Below are positions 22,511 to 34,188 of a stretch of 64,000 nt of DNA, piece after piece. Under the pieces are notes generated by a model, which was not told the DNA's origin, did not search any database, and saw only the letters and a program-made list of their open reading frames with translations. This DNA is from Bactrocera neohumeralis (taxonomy: Eukaryota > Arthropoda > Insecta > Diptera > Tephritidae). A program made the position numbers and the translations under genes. Location of the stretch: the NCBI RefSeq assembly GCF_024586455.1, contig NC_065920.1:52257109-52321108 (forward strand). The letters run 5' to 3'. How positions within the stretch are numbered: position 1 is the stretch's first letter; each line of letters opens with the position of its first letter.

Positions 22511-23443
22511 CAAGGTGCGTTCCAAAGTAAACAGGACGTAAAAAAAAGAAACAGAACAAATGGTTTTTTCGGCAAAATCAATTTATTTTATTCAAAATAG
22601 TCTCATTCTGCTTCAATACAGCTTTTTGCACGGTCCAAAAGCATGTCGAACGAGTGTTTTAGCTCGTTGGCCGGTATGGCTGCCAGTATGCCGGTGCAAG
22701 CCTTTCAATGGCCGCTACGTCTGCATAACGCTTTCCTTTCGTGGGCAAATGCATTTTTCCGAAAAGGAAGAAGTCGCACGGTGCCATATCAGGTGAATAC
22801 GGGGAGTGGTTAATGGTTAAAATGTGATTTTTGGTTAAATAATCGTCCTTCGAATGTTGGATTCTGAGCAATTTTTGGTCGTCAGTCAATTTGTGCGGAA
22901 CAATGCGTGCACACACCATTCGTAAGCCCAAATATTCGGTCGAAATGCGATAAATTGATGTTTTGGAGAAGTTAAATTCCATTTCTATGAATTTCAATCA
23001 TGAATTCGGCTGATTTTTGATGAATTCAAGCACAGTTTCGGTGGAATTACCGATGATCACGTATTTTGATTGGCGCACTGGCGATCGTCATTTATGTCCT
23101 CACGACCACTTTGAAAATATTGAAACCACTCGTGTACTCTGCTACGGGATAGACAATCATCGCCATAAACTTGTTTCATCAATTGAAACGTTTCGGTAAA
23201 AGTTTTAGCAATTTAAAACAAAATTTTATGTTGGTTTTTTATTCGAAGCTCATTTACGCACCGATAACACAAACATACTGAGACTCAAAACGCAATAACT
23301 TCACTTCCAATATATGAATGTCATGAAATTCTCACTGAACAATCGATAAAGATAGCAGAATCTGACGCACCAGTCAACATATAGATGGCGCCACCAGGAG
23401 GCGCTAGATTCAAAAAGTCCTGTGTACTTTGGAACGCACCTTG
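22511..23443 (-). mobile_element. Mariner element with both ends, internally deleted
   Basis: Inverted repeats CAAGGTGCGTTCCAAAGT at 22511-22528 and inverted at 23426-23443 continue as a near match to 'acaggac'. TA lies on both outer sides (22509-22510 and 23444-23445). At 933 bp it is shorter than the roughly 1.3 kb usual for mariner. On the minus strand the N-terminal domain is frameshifted ('GDDCLSRSRVHEWFQYFQSG', about 23170-23110). The frame 22997-22659 then runs from 'TSIYRISTEYLGLRMVCARI' through 'RIQHSKD' straight into 'YLTKNHILTINHSPYSPDMA' and 'APCDFFLFGKMHLP'. The region with the first two catalytic Asp has been removed in frame; only the third remains. Non-autonomous. Confidence 0.93.
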
Positions 23444-23803
23444 TATAATGATAGATGGACTACTATACTTAGTAAAAATTTTGATTTTTCCATAAAATGA
23501 TAGCCGCCTATATCGCCGAAATGTTTTGCTGGATGTACTTCAAATTTCGGGAGAATATTCTAAAATATATATGCATTCGATATATATTTCCCAAGAAATG
23601 TATTTATTGCAATTCACTAGTGGATAACCCCTTAGACTGTACATATTTGTTTGCGGTTGCATACGAAATGCAAAAATGGCAATTTTTAGGAAATAATGCA
23701 GCGCTAGCTTTTGGACTTTTAGAAAAAAATATTTCATCCCAAATTCTGAAACCAGTTTTCAAAAAAAGTTAGTTTTAAGTTGATATAAAAAATGTATATA
23801 GTT

Positions 23804-23823
23804 TCTTCTTCTTCTTTACTGGC
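23804..23823 (-). mobile_element. Possible 20-bp LINE tail insertion
   Basis: The block 'tcttcttcttctttactggc' equals, on the minus strand, the last bases of the LINE 3' end ('gccagtaaa') plus a (GAA)n tail, as at 15705-15715. It sits between two copies of TATAGTT (23797-23803 and 23824-23830). If real, it is an extreme 5' truncation. The match is short, so chance is possible. Confidence 0.45.
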
Positions 23824-24001
23824 TATAGTTAGTTAGTTAGTTGGAACAGAAGGTCGGTACAGCATTTAGCATATGTTAGATTTAAAAAAAGGTGAAATGG
23901 ATAGACTATTGTTAAGAAAGACTAATTTGTCCTTGCAAGAGTAATTTCCCAAGCTGACTTAAATACTTTCTCGTCCAGGAATAAACCTACTTTTGCACTT
24001 A
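23824..24001. other. Short simple repeat and non-coding
   Basis: 'agttagttagttag' at about 23828-23842 is a small tetranucleotide run. Nothing else is recognised. Confidence 0.5.
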
Positions 24002-24053
24002 AAGAGGGAAGAGAAAAAGAAGAAGAGAAAGAGAGAGGGAGAGAGAGAAAGAA
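24002..24053. repeat. Purine-rich (GA)n microsatellite
   Basis: About 50 bases of almost pure A and G ('gagagagggagagagagaaa'). Confidence 0.9.
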
Positions 24054-26716
24054 ACCATTCAAATCAAGTGAGTCTTGCATATTAAATAACCTCCTTTCTA
24101 TTTCGAAAAATACTGGGCAGCACCGATAATGTGTAAAGTGAAGTCAACCATTATTTGCACGAAGAAAGATTGCAAAATTGCTATAGTTTCAATTGTTTTT
24201 TTGGCATTTCACTGCACAAATATTTGTTTGACCACACCCTAGATGAGGTTTACTGAGTTCTTATCATTCGCAAATATTTTTAGAAATTTTGCCTTTGAAT
24301 CATGCTTAACGCTTGATAAGACAATGTCATAAAATACTTATTGTTTATGTCGCAGATTTGTAAATAAGCGAATATTTAGTTATTCACCGGCACAACAAAC
24401 TATGAAACATAAACATTAACATAAAATAATATTTATTCAAGCGAAAAAAGGTATGTCGAATGATAAGGTACGAGTATAGCGCTATATTTAAACATCTTAT
24501 CTTGAGTTTCTGGTATAAAATGATGTCATCAGAAATGTTGAGTTTATATATTTAATAATTAAAATTATCAAAATCAATCTTTTTACTGATTTGATAATGA
24601 AAATTCATGAGAAATACATTTGTACTATTCAGTGAATAACGGTAGTGATTGGGTGCAATTTTTAAGTGGCGTTGTAGTGTAGTATGTTTGGCAGTAATCA
24701 TTACTTTTATTTAATATATGTATATAGAAATGAGCATTTGGAGACAAGAGCCACTGGGACTTAGCCCACTCAAGTCCAACCTAGCAGATTACTGTGTAGA
24801 CTACTTTTGTAGCTAATGGACCGCCAAGTTTAGTGTATATTTAATCTGGATCTCCAAAAGTTACGAAAGAACCAGAAGCAAATTTAAATGCCGTGTCGAT
24901 GCACTTAATATTCATCAAGTTAATGTTCCGAGATCATCGTGTTGCTGATTTGCAAAAATTTGATTAAAACGTGCGAATGGTAGAAGAACTCTTTTTGTAA
25001 TCAAGTCAAATACATAAAATAGAGTTTTGGAATCAAAACATAGTTAGTCGCTGCCCTCTAACCTTTGTCGGTGACCTTGATATCTTTGCTAAAGTAATTT
25101 TCTAAGAAACTTCCAGCCTTCAATCTAAAAAAGTTTGAGATAATATTCAGAAGTTTCAAAAAAATCAATTATTTTTTACGTTAACCTAAAGTAAAATGCC
25201 TTAAAAATATTCTCTGAAAATTCAGTAAGTACATTTAAAAAATATTTCTGTAGTTATTCGATAGTTAGCCAAAGGTTCTCTCATGCTCTGTAGCGTTCGT
25301 GTAAAATTTCAAATGTGTTTTTCACCAAACTATGTTTCTTGAACTTTTGACCATTGCAGCTCAAAGGCCGCTTAGTAGATTTCAATAAAGTTTATTTATA
25401 TAGCGTTTTTAAAACAATGTAAATTGTGATCTATTAGAAAAATATTTGTCACTAAAAATTGTATTTTTCTTTCTTTCGGTTTTGTAACCGAAACCAAAAT
25501 ACACAGTTACCTAACAAATTTACTGACACCAAGAACTAACTAGTTCCAGTTTGCCCTAGCAAATGTTTTAAGACATTTAGGTTACATTTTAGTTGGTTGT
25601 TTTATCACATTCGACCTTTAAAGCTTTCTAAAAATTTGTTTTTGGTAGCAAATTCTTTCCATATGTTTCATGATACACAAAAATGTATTACTTAAACTTG
25701 TTATGTGAAATAATTGCAACAAAACTCAATGTAACTTGTAGTTATGAGCAGACCCTAATTAAATATATTTTATGTTCTCCAGCATATATTTTTACTTTGC
25801 TGAAAAATCATAACACTTTTATTACAAGAAATGGCTGAGCTAATGTATTAATAATGAAATAGTAGCTCTTCGCAACTGGTTGATACATATATTTCATATC
25901 ACGTTAATTTTATTGATCGTCTTTGCCACTTTTACTCGCTTTATTTAAGTTCTGCTTTCTTATAGATATCTCATTAAAATCTTATAAAAATTCACTAATC
26001 TCACGATATTTAAGAATAATGTGATAATACAAACTATGTGTTCGATTCGCCACTTTGTAAGTTTTCGGATGTCGCATGTCGGCGTGTATCACCTGTCGTT
26101 TGTTCGTTACTTTTGTTATAGAAATAACCGTTTCAGAGCGCCCAACCATTGACAGAGCACCACAATTATATAAGCAGTTCGTTCTAAATTAGTGAACTGT
26201 AAGTTCATTCATAACTTACCAATAAAATAGTACAAAGATAAAATCTAATTGCTGAACAAAATACTTAAACTGTTTTTTTTAAAGAGTATTTGGGAAGCAT
26301 GAAACGATGAACAATATTATTTAACTAGTTATTAAACTTACTTATCAGTAATCCAAGTATTTATTTAAGTAATAAATTAAATCTTAAGTCAAATAATGGA
26401 GGTTTTATTGGAATTATATTGGTAGTAATACTGGTATTATGGTATATGCAATATTTTATGGGGAATTTCAAGAACTATTGATATTGATAAAATAACGATC
26501 AATGATTTGTAAATATTAAAGTCCTCCAGATAATAATGGCTAAGATAAACTTTGATAGAATTTTTAGTAGTGAAGAAAGTCTACATCAATAATAATAAAG
26601 CGCTACTAAATAAAATAATTAAATGACTTTGTTAAGTCTGCTATAAATTGTGTGTTTTCAATGGGATCACGGCTACAAATCGTTAAAAAGGTTGGAGGTG
26701 TGTTTTGAAGTACATA
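24054..26716. other. Non-coding sequence, no repeats recognised
   Basis: About 2.7 kb is without a long open frame or recognisable transposon. Near 26166 'tatataag' is followed about 30 bp later by 'tagtgaactgtaag', which could be a TATA box and start region, but no coding sequence follows. It is one of the longer stretches in the window with no obvious mobile DNA, so it may hold host regulatory or intronic sequence. Confidence 0.45.
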
Positions 26717-26984
26717 TCGTCACCTGAAATGCAAAATAACGTAACAACATTTTCGGAAATTTGCAGTGGCATGAATGAAACACGAAATAAAATGGAACAA
26801 GAGTGAAAAAAAAAATTTTAATATTGTTTAAAATTGGTTTATATCTGATCGCAGAACCTGAAAATGTTGGATATATGTAATATTATGTATTTGAAGTAGT
26901 GATATTGAAGTAGTGAATCGTAATCAATAAGACACTCAATTTCGAATTTTTTGATGATACGTTATTTTGCATTTCAGGTGACGA
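26717..26984. mobile_element. 268-bp MITE with perfect 27-bp inverted ends
   Basis: The ends at 26717-26743 and 26958-26984 are exact reverse complements over 27 bp, beginning TCGTCACCTGAAATGCAAAA. TA lies on both outer sides (26715-26716 and 26985-26986), as expected for a Tc1/mariner-mobilised element. There is no coding capacity. The perfect ends suggest a fairly recent insertion. Confidence 0.92.
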
Positions 26985-26999
26985 TATACATATACTGTA

Positions 27000-27480
27000 T
27001 CATGAAGGTCGTTAATGCCTCATGCGAATCGTACATCCACCTCTGTTACTGACGATAACATGGAAAAAGTTAAAGAAACAGTGCTGGAAAAACGTCGTGA
27101 TTTTAGAGAGATAACAAAGGATATTCTTTCGTTTTTGTCACTTTCAACTCATTTTGGCTAATGTTTTAAGTATGAAACCTGATCTCCTATCAAACGAACT
27201 CAATCTTTTGAAAAATGACGGCGATGATTGACAATGTATGCCAGCTCGAAACAATCTAGAATGTCGCACATGAAATTAATCCGAACCCGAAGACACAAAC
27301 TTCAATGAAGGCACTGAGCGCCATTCCAGCCTAGACTTACAACAAGTGTATACGAGTAGAAATTGGATTAACCGTTGGCATGAAGGCTTTTGAAGGTAAT
27401 AATAAGGATTTGTATTAAAATACGTGAAGATGTTGTTTTTAACTTAATGCTTATATTTTATTCCTTTGTGTTGTGATAGA
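27000..27480 (+). pseudogene. Mariner transposase relic, centre deleted
   Basis: Frames read 'TSTSVTDDNMEKVKETVLEK' (about 27043-27095), the mariner linker before the second helix-turn-helix, then a decayed 'REITKDI'. The text then passes to C-terminal phrases: a 'GTERHSSLDLQQVYTS' stretch and 'NWINRWHEGF' (about 27360-27390), matching the family's 'DWKKRWHKCI'. The catalytic core is absent. Stops are frequent. Confidence 0.7.
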
Positions 27481-28736
27481 AGAAAATCTAGGTTATGTTG
27501 TAGTCTGAAAATAATATAATTCTTAAAAGATTTAAATTCAAAGTTTTTAAATGGTTCTTTAATTAAATACTAATAATTTTTAATATTAGTATCTTAACTT
27601 AGGAATAAGGAACATTATGAGGAATACAGTCTGATAACTGTATGTATACCTGGATCTGATCTGTCGTCTGTGCTGTCGTAAATGGCTCAATAGTATGGAT
27701 TTAGAGGGGGCTAGTTTTGAAATTATATTATTAAGACCGCTAAATTTTTTCTGCCAAATAAACTTTTCTGAAACTTACAGAATTCGAGAATTAGCCATGG
27801 AACAATTAAGATCATCAGAAAACATTAAAAGATAATATTTCGTATAGAGTGGAATTTTTTTAAGATAATAACAGCAATTAACAAAATTTTAGATAGTTGC
27901 TTAATATACTTAGTAATATCTATAAGTTATAGTATATAAGTATGTCACATATGATTCACATAACCAATAAGACTGCAGCAGCTAGCTTCGACAATGACTA
28001 ATATACACTAGAAATGACAGAATGCCGATATAAGTCTTCTAAGCTTCCACAGATTTTGCAACTTTGTATTATTTCTTAAAAATTTTTTAATATATACAGT
28101 TGTAAATTATGCATTTGTAATTGCAATGATAATATCAATAATAGTCGCTAAATGGAACGTCAGCGAATCACCACGCTACCCAACGCACACAAATCATCTG
28201 AAAGCCGCAAATGACTCATCGTATAACTGTAGCGCATGAGTTCAGTTCACAGTACGAGCGAGTCCATATGTCAAAAATTGTTATTGTTATTAACACATAC
28301 AAATATGAGATTATATGATTACTTATAATTCAGAGCATATGAAAGCACTTGATGTTGATATGAGCAAAATAAAAGAGTAAAATATGTTGAGACGAGGAAA
28401 AAAGAAACGAAAATTGTTATGGCAAGCAATGCGCGGCGAACTCATAAATATATTTTGATTGGTTTTCCGAGAGAAGCGAAAAAATGCAATAACAAGAGAT
28501 AAATAAATAAGAAATACAAATATCTGAATGACTGTAGGTGTTGCGCGCCGAAGCAATAAAGCGCTGGGAAGGCAGTCGCATAAGAACGCATGGCTTATGA
28601 CATGAGCAGCTGCAACATAAAGCGAAAAAACCAAAACAATAAAAAAAAACATCTTAAATGCGACAGTTATATAAATATACCCTACACAGTTGCATTTCTT
28701 ATAGCATCGAAGGGCATAAAAAGATATAATATTTAC
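27481..28736. other. Non-coding sequence
   Basis: No gene is supported. The 109-codon minus frame at 28323-28652 is hydrophobic but has no recognised domain and ends within low-complexity text. At 28242-28247 'tcagtt' in a GC-richer context (28150-28260) could be an initiator, without a coding sequence attached. Confidence 0.4.
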
Positions 28737-29410
28737 CTTGATTATGATTGGTCAGTTTATATGGCAGTCAAATGCAATAGTGGTCCGATCTGAACAAGTT
28801 ATTCAGTGTAGCGTTCCTTGGAGAATACTTCATGCTAAATTTCATGAAGATATCTCGTCAATTAAAAGAGTTTTTCATACAAGGACTTGATTTCGATTGA
28901 TGAGTTTGTATGGCAGCTATATGCTATAGTAGTTCAATTTAAAAAATATTTTTCGAGATTGTACCTTTGCGTTGAATAATAATCCGTGTAAAGTTTCGTG
29001 AAGATATTTTGTCAAATAAAAAACTTTTCCATACATGAACTTGATTTCGATCGGTCAGTTTGTATGGCAGCTATATGCTATAGTAGTCCGATTTGAACAA
29101 AATGTTAAGGGATTATAGTATTGTCTTGGATAATAATCCATGTCGAGTTTCGTGAAGATATCTCGTCAATTAAAAGAGTTTTCCATACACGAACTTGATT
29201 TCGATCGGTCAGTTTGTATGGCAGCTATATGCTATAGTAGTCCGATTTGAACAAAATGTCAAGCGATTATAGTATTGTCTTGGATAATAATCCATGTCAA
29301 ATTTCGTGAAGATATCTCGTCAATTAAAAGAGTTTTCTGTACACGAATTTGATTTCGATCGGTCAGTTTGTATGGCAGCTATATGCTACAATGACCCGAT
29401 CCGTACGATT
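28737..29410 (+). repeat. 154-bp tandem array, about 4.5 copies
   Basis: The phrase 'gtatggcagctatatgctat' or a close variant recurs, with 'tggcag' at 28762, 28911, 29065, 29219 and 29373, a spacing of 149-154 bp. Each unit also has 'aatttcgtgaagatatctcg' and 'acttgatttcgatcggtcag'. The array is preceded by 'ttgcatttcttatagcatcg' and 'gggcataaaaag', as is the second array at 48300. The two loci share a unit, so the array travels inside an interspersed element. Confidence 0.95.
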
Positions 29411-30918
29411 CCAGCATAAAAGCAGCTTTTTGGCAAGAAAAGGATGTGTGCTAAGTTCCAGGGTATAAAACAGCAGGAAACTGAAAATCACAACAACAAA
29501 AATATCAACTACTGAATATTCAAAACAGCTTTACTGTCAGTCTCAATTTGAGCGCATAGCACCAAAAGTGGAGCCGCCACTGTACGGCCGCAGTCAACGA
29601 AAGCACAACAAATGTGAATGGCAAATTTGCACAGTCGTTGTTGCTTTTGCTATGTTTGTTGTACGAAATACATAATTCAGCAAAGTGGCGTAGGTGTTGT
29701 GCTGTGGGGATTTCACACATTCAAGCGCATATGCACGACTTAGTGTTGTTGTGATTGTTGTTGTTGTTGCATTTTTGTACCTTTTTGTTAGTGCGAAGAT
29801 AGTGTTGGTTGCTGTTGCTCAGCGACTGACGCTAATATGAATATGATGGTGATAATGATGAAGTTGGCAGTGACAAGCGTATAAGCAATGAGTGCTTTAT
29901 TTGTTGTTGTTGTGTTTGTTTGTTATTTTTTTTTTGCCTTTCTCACACTCTATTTGGCTTTGACTTTGACTTTTTTATTCGTTTTGTTTCTTAGCGTTTT
30001 GTTTTGTTAAGGTGTTTCGCTTCATTGGCGTTGTTGTTGCTGTTAGTGGTTTTTTTTTATTGTTATCTACTGTGTTCGCCTTACTACTATTTGTTGCTGT
30101 TGTTGCACACCTTTGCTGACTATGCGCTGAGTGTGCACAGAACGTGTATGAAATTTTATTAACAAGAATTTAATTTGACTTGAAGTGGATCCGCATAAGT
30201 ACATATGTTGAACGTGCAAAAATTGTGTTGTTGTTGTAGGCTCTTTGTTTTTTCCTTTTGTTTTTAATTTTTTTATTTCGTTGATGGTTCGTATAGGGTC
30301 AGTGGAAGGCAAAATGATGGGTCAAAGTACATTTTTTTTTGTGCTTGGTTGTCTTATATAAAAAAATATTTGAGCTGTAATTTGGTTTGATAGGTTGGAA
30401 TATTATGAACACGACCTTGAGATGTTGAAAATGTAGACTAGATATTTACTATCATAACAAAGGCACACTGGAGCTAAAATTACTAAGTAAGTCTGGGGTT
30501 ATATCCACCTATGAATTTCAAAAAAAAAATTTTTGTTTGATATGCATTAAAAAATATTTTTCAAACATTTGAAGTCGGTCGGTAATTTTTATCTCAGTGT
30601 TATCGGCTTTCATATTTGCAAAGTCTTTTCTCTCGAAACGATATTTTCAGAATAGTTATGGAAAGTATCTCTGAAACGATTGGATCGACTTAAAATTTTT
30701 ACAACATCTTCTAAGATATATCAGATAAATTATGTAGCGATGAAAAAAATAATACAATTGATAATAACTTCTTATTAAAAATATTACCATTAAGAAATAA
30801 ACAAAAATTTTAAAAGTTCACAAGAAAAGGTTTTTTTTTTTAGACATGCGAATGGTATATACTCCTTAATAACATGTCACCGATGTGATACACTTGTAGA
30901 TGATACTACTAGCATGAC
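29411..30918. other. Non-coding, rich in (TTG)n
   Basis: Runs of 'ttgttgttg' near 29747-29770, 29901-29915 and 30079-30105 resemble fly UTR or intron sequence. Minus frames here (29520-29720, 30067-30312) encode Gln/Thr runs and have no domain. Confidence 0.5.
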
Positions 30919-31290
30919 ATGCCTAACCTACAAAAGGCGCGAAAAAATACAATTGAAGCAAAAATTGAGCTCGATGACGAGTTTCCGAATCAAGAATCAT
31001 CAAGAATATTAATAATTCGTATGCCATTTTTAGACTGGCAAGGTTATGGTGTTTGTATTTTTGGATGCGCATTTTTTGACTCCCTTGAAAGGGAAAGACC
31101 ATCAACGGCGACCCTTAACATAGCATTATTGTTCCATTTGAAGAACAAGAAAATGGCGGTTTCACCAAGACAATACACGGTGTCACAATAATTTCTTTCA
31201 TATCCCTCGGCTGGCCCCCAGTGACTATTTACTGTTCTTAAAACTCAAAATAATGGAGGAACTATGTTGAATAAAATGTGTTTTACAATT
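30919..31290 (+). pseudogene. Tc1/mariner transposase C-terminal relic
   Basis: The open frame reads 'QGYGVCIFGCAFFDSLERER', then 'LLFHLKNKKM', similar to the family's VFWDxxGxxxIDYLxxG and LLDRLK blocks. In another frame 'HIPRLAPSDYLLFLKLKIM' (about 31200-31255) gives the third catalytic Asp block, APSD. The second Asp block (HQDNAPCH) is decayed. Confidence 0.65.
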
Positions 31291-31574
31291 GACTCGTTAT
31301 TTAGCAGTGTACACACCACTTCTTCATAACATAACAAGAAGTTTAACTGCATGTTCCTTATACCACTTTCATTATACATCTAACATCGTCAAGCAAGCCT
31401 CAAGCTTTATTTTCTCACATAGACGCTAAACTAGATCCTCATAGAATTCTGGGTATTCATACCGACAGGTATTATCAACTCGGCAGTATTCCCAAAATTA
31501 TTTAAGAATGCTCTACAAAAGCACCAACCTATTAATCATCCAAATATATTTTAATTTGAAGAGGTACTTCTTTT

Positions 31575-31885
31575 TGAAGGAGTCATGTGTAGAAGTTCAC
31601 GCAAGTGAGGAAAGTTCTCTGATCACCATTCACTTGGGAGTGGCCAAAAACGATTCTTTTACACATGGCTCAAGCAGCTCACAACTTCCGGTCTTTGACC
31701 AAGTATCCTCTGGGTAGCTTAAGAACATCCGTTCGAAGGCGAGCTAAGGTGAGAAGACGAAACATCCCCCACATAGGGTTGTGCGCTGGGTTTGGGACCC
31801 GCCACGTACAAAATCACCCCCAATGAAAAGGAACAACAAGCCTCGGATGAGAGACCCCCCCTTTTGATGACGACCATGACTTCTT
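31575..31885 (+). mobile_element. LINE 5'-region fragment
   Basis: It matches 6930-7120 on the opposite strand. It continues with 'gttgtgcgctgggtttggga', 'cccgccacgta' and 'gcctcggatgagagaccccc', then ends at 'ttttgatgacgaccatgac'. I recognise this as conserved text near the start of a tephritid LINE, from memory and not from a search. The following ORF is absent. It carries a small insertion relative to the other copy. Confidence 0.6.
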
Positions 31886-33348
31886 TTTTAACAAAAATAA
31901 TTATTTGAGCATACTTTTAGTCATTGAAACAGCGCCAATCGTGTCTTCAGATATTTTAAAATATCATTCAAGATGAAGCTGAGGAATGAAATCAACATCT
32001 GTAATGACTCCAAGCGACACTATTTTTGAAGCAAGGGGTAAAAGTGTAATTTTTAGGCCCCTAGTAACAATTATAATGGTAAAATAGTAGATTAAAAGAC
32101 TATGGAATAATTTCTTAGAAGATGGTAGTATTTGACTAGTTTTTATATAGTGTATGGTAGAGAACGCCATAATATCAATATAAAGTGAATGAGTACAGGA
32201 TAAATACTAACAGGATTTGAAGATTTTTGGAACATCGATTTGGTAAATGTAATATGGAGAATGATATAGATGATTTAGCAAAGTAGATCCCGAATATAAG
32301 CGGTTGAAATTTGCACGATTTCCACTGAGTCCCCTCTCAATTTCATTAAATTGCTATTAGCCTGTGGCTAATTTAAGTTGATACCTACTTAGTTTGATAC
32401 CAGTATGACGGTGACATATAACGGTTTATCGCGCGGTTAAAAGGGTCAAATAAATGTATATACAAACTTAAAAATAGCTAAATGTTCAGTAACTCTTGAA
32501 GAATATATGTATAAAATATAGCCTTTTGCTGAAATAATCATCGTTCTAACTGAGAATTTGAAGATAATAAAAAACAATTTTCAATTTTATCTTTTACTTA
32601 GCCAGAAAATATGAGAGAGCTCTCAAATGAGTGTTCTTTTCTCAGCATTTTTTCTGCTTGAACTATTTTTTTCTCAGAAGATCAGACTCACCAAAAAATA
32701 TTTTTACAAGATATAATTTAGCATTTATATAATGTCATAAAATGAGGCAACATTTACATCGAAAAAAAGGTATTATATTAACTGCGTATATAACATAAGG
32801 AAATTCAGAGATAATGCCAAGAGGTCTCAAAACAGTGACAAAACCGAACAGCATGGAGTACGGAGGTTCAACGAAACATCATAAGGACGCTTCTAATATC
32901 ATTACATTAAAGATAGGTAGACTTAAAAAAATTATGAGGAGTACCGAATGAAAGTTTCTTATTCTTATTTCTTATACCCTATTTTCTTAAATACCAAATA
33001 GCCCAGCGTTTAGCCTTCGAAAGCCTATCGAACGCCTACATGATTATTCACAAACACTTCAAGATAACTCGAGAATATTGAAATGCTACAAAATATTATA
33101 AAAAAAATATAAAAGTAACCCACAATAAAAACGAGCCACTTTGAATACAAACGACGCTGATGACGATATCAACAACAAAAATATATAAAAAAGCCAACAA
33201 CAATAAAGCGTAAACATACCAACGCGTTGACGGCGACGCCCAAATGCAGAACTTCGAAAAAAAACAAAAACATTTACAAACGAACAACAACAATCAACAA
33301 GCGCAAAACCGCACTGAGCGCTCGCCACTGCACGCATAAGCCAGTGAG
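31886..33348. other. Non-coding sequence upstream of the 33.5-kb gene
   Basis: AT-rich text without recognised repeats. The last 250 bp (33100-33340) become richer in 'aacaacaa' and GC, as expected near a fly promoter; the minus frames there are shadows. 'tataaaag' occurs at about 33110 but is 240 bp from the initiator-like site. Confidence 0.45.
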
Positions 33349-33354
33349 TCAGTT
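33349..33354 (+). promoter_or_regulatory. Initiator-like TCAGTT upstream of the 140-codon gene
   Basis: TCAGTT fits the insect initiator TCAKTY, with the predicted +1 A at 33351. About 27 bp downstream 'agttg' (33377-33381) resembles a downstream promoter element. No TATA box is at -30. This would give a 5' UTR of about 156 nt. Motif-based only. Confidence 0.35.
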
Positions 33355-33506
33355 AGTCACAAAAGAAACGTCGGCGAGTTGGTAGCGAAAGCGGTGAGCG
33401 CTTGTAAACTGAGTTGAAACGCGAGTGCTTCAAATAAAAACAAAAAATACTTGAGACTGATTTTTCTGCCTTAAAATAATTAAAATTAAAAAAAAAATAG
33501 ACAAAT

Positions 33507-33929
33507 ATGTCCGCCGACGTAGCCAGCTATCCTACAACCATCCCCGCCACACCACCACCCACACCAGCCGATTTCAAAAGCGATGAACCAAAGATTTACA
33601 TAAGCAGCGCCAAATTAGAGTTGAAGCTGTCGGCTGTGCAATCACAGACGCAGAACAGCAACAATTATGTATGGCATACACAGGTGGTGCAGCCTGCAGT
33701 AGAACAGGAAGAGCAAGTCAAGGAAACGCTAGTGACAGAGACGGCTGCCCAAAAGCCGGTGGAGGCTGTTAATCACAATATGTTTACGCCAGCCAAGCGG
33801 CACGGCGAGAAAGAGGGCTCTCTGGCGGCGACCCTCTACGATTTCATGGATGTGGAGCGTTATCACAGCGAAAGGAATCAGCTGGCGAATAAGGCTGAAA
33901 ATTATGTGCGCGAGAGCACTGACGTTTGA
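33507..33929 (+). CDS. Uncharacterised 140-residue protein, single exon
   Basis: This is the best complete gene in the window: 141 codons including the stop, starting at an ATG with A at -3. Codon use and base composition (GC-richer than its surroundings) look protein-coding. The product has a Pro/Thr-rich N-terminus ('TTIPATPPPTPADF'), then 'PKIYISSAKLELKL', a Gln/Glu/Val-rich middle and a charged C-terminal region, 'LAATLYDFMDVERYHSERNQ', likely helical. There is no signal peptide, no membrane segment and no Cys, so it is probably a small cytosolic or nuclear protein with disordered parts. I do not recognise a family. No introns are needed. AATAAA signals at 34139-34144 and 34183-34188 could end the transcript. 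It may be an insect-specific or fly-specific gene. Confidence 0.8.
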   Translation: MSADVASYPTTIPATPPPTPADFKSDEPKIYISSAKLELKLSAVQSQTQNSNNYVWHTQVVQPAVEQEEQVKETLVTETAAQKPVEAVNHNMFTPAKRHGEKEGSLAATLYDFMDVERYHSERNQLANKAENYVRESTDV

Positions 33930-34138
33930 AGGAGCGCGTTAGGAACTTTAGAAGTGCATTGAAAAGACAAAAGTATATACATACTTTCTAATATATGTAT
34001 GTTTAAAATATATATAATCTATAGTAAGTGAAGTGAAATGTATTGATAAATAGTATTGTAAATACATAGGATAGAAAATGTATGACACAAAAAAAATTGC
34101 TTAACAAACAATTTTGAAGACAAAAGAAATTTTTTTGA

Positions 34139-34188
34139 AATAAAAATTTGTCGCAAATTATAAGTTTGCATAATTTATACAAAATAAA
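34139..34188 (+). promoter_or_regulatory. Candidate polyadenylation signals
   Basis: AATAAA occurs at 34139-34144 and 34183-34188, about 210-260 nt after the stop codon of the 33.5-kb gene. In such AT-rich sequence this motif also arises by chance. Confidence 0.35.

Noticed and set aside
26158..26215. TATA box and start site of a gene
   Set aside because: 'tatataag' is present but no coding frame, UTR-like signal or downstream exon can be tied to it.
28323..28652. 109-codon hydrophobic minus frame, possible receptor
   Set aside because: No conserved motif, Phe/Leu bias follows A-rich plus strand; no splice or start support.
28737..29410. Regular repeats that might be CRISPR-like
   Set aside because: The whole 154-bp unit repeats, with no unique spacers; it is a eukaryotic minisatellite.
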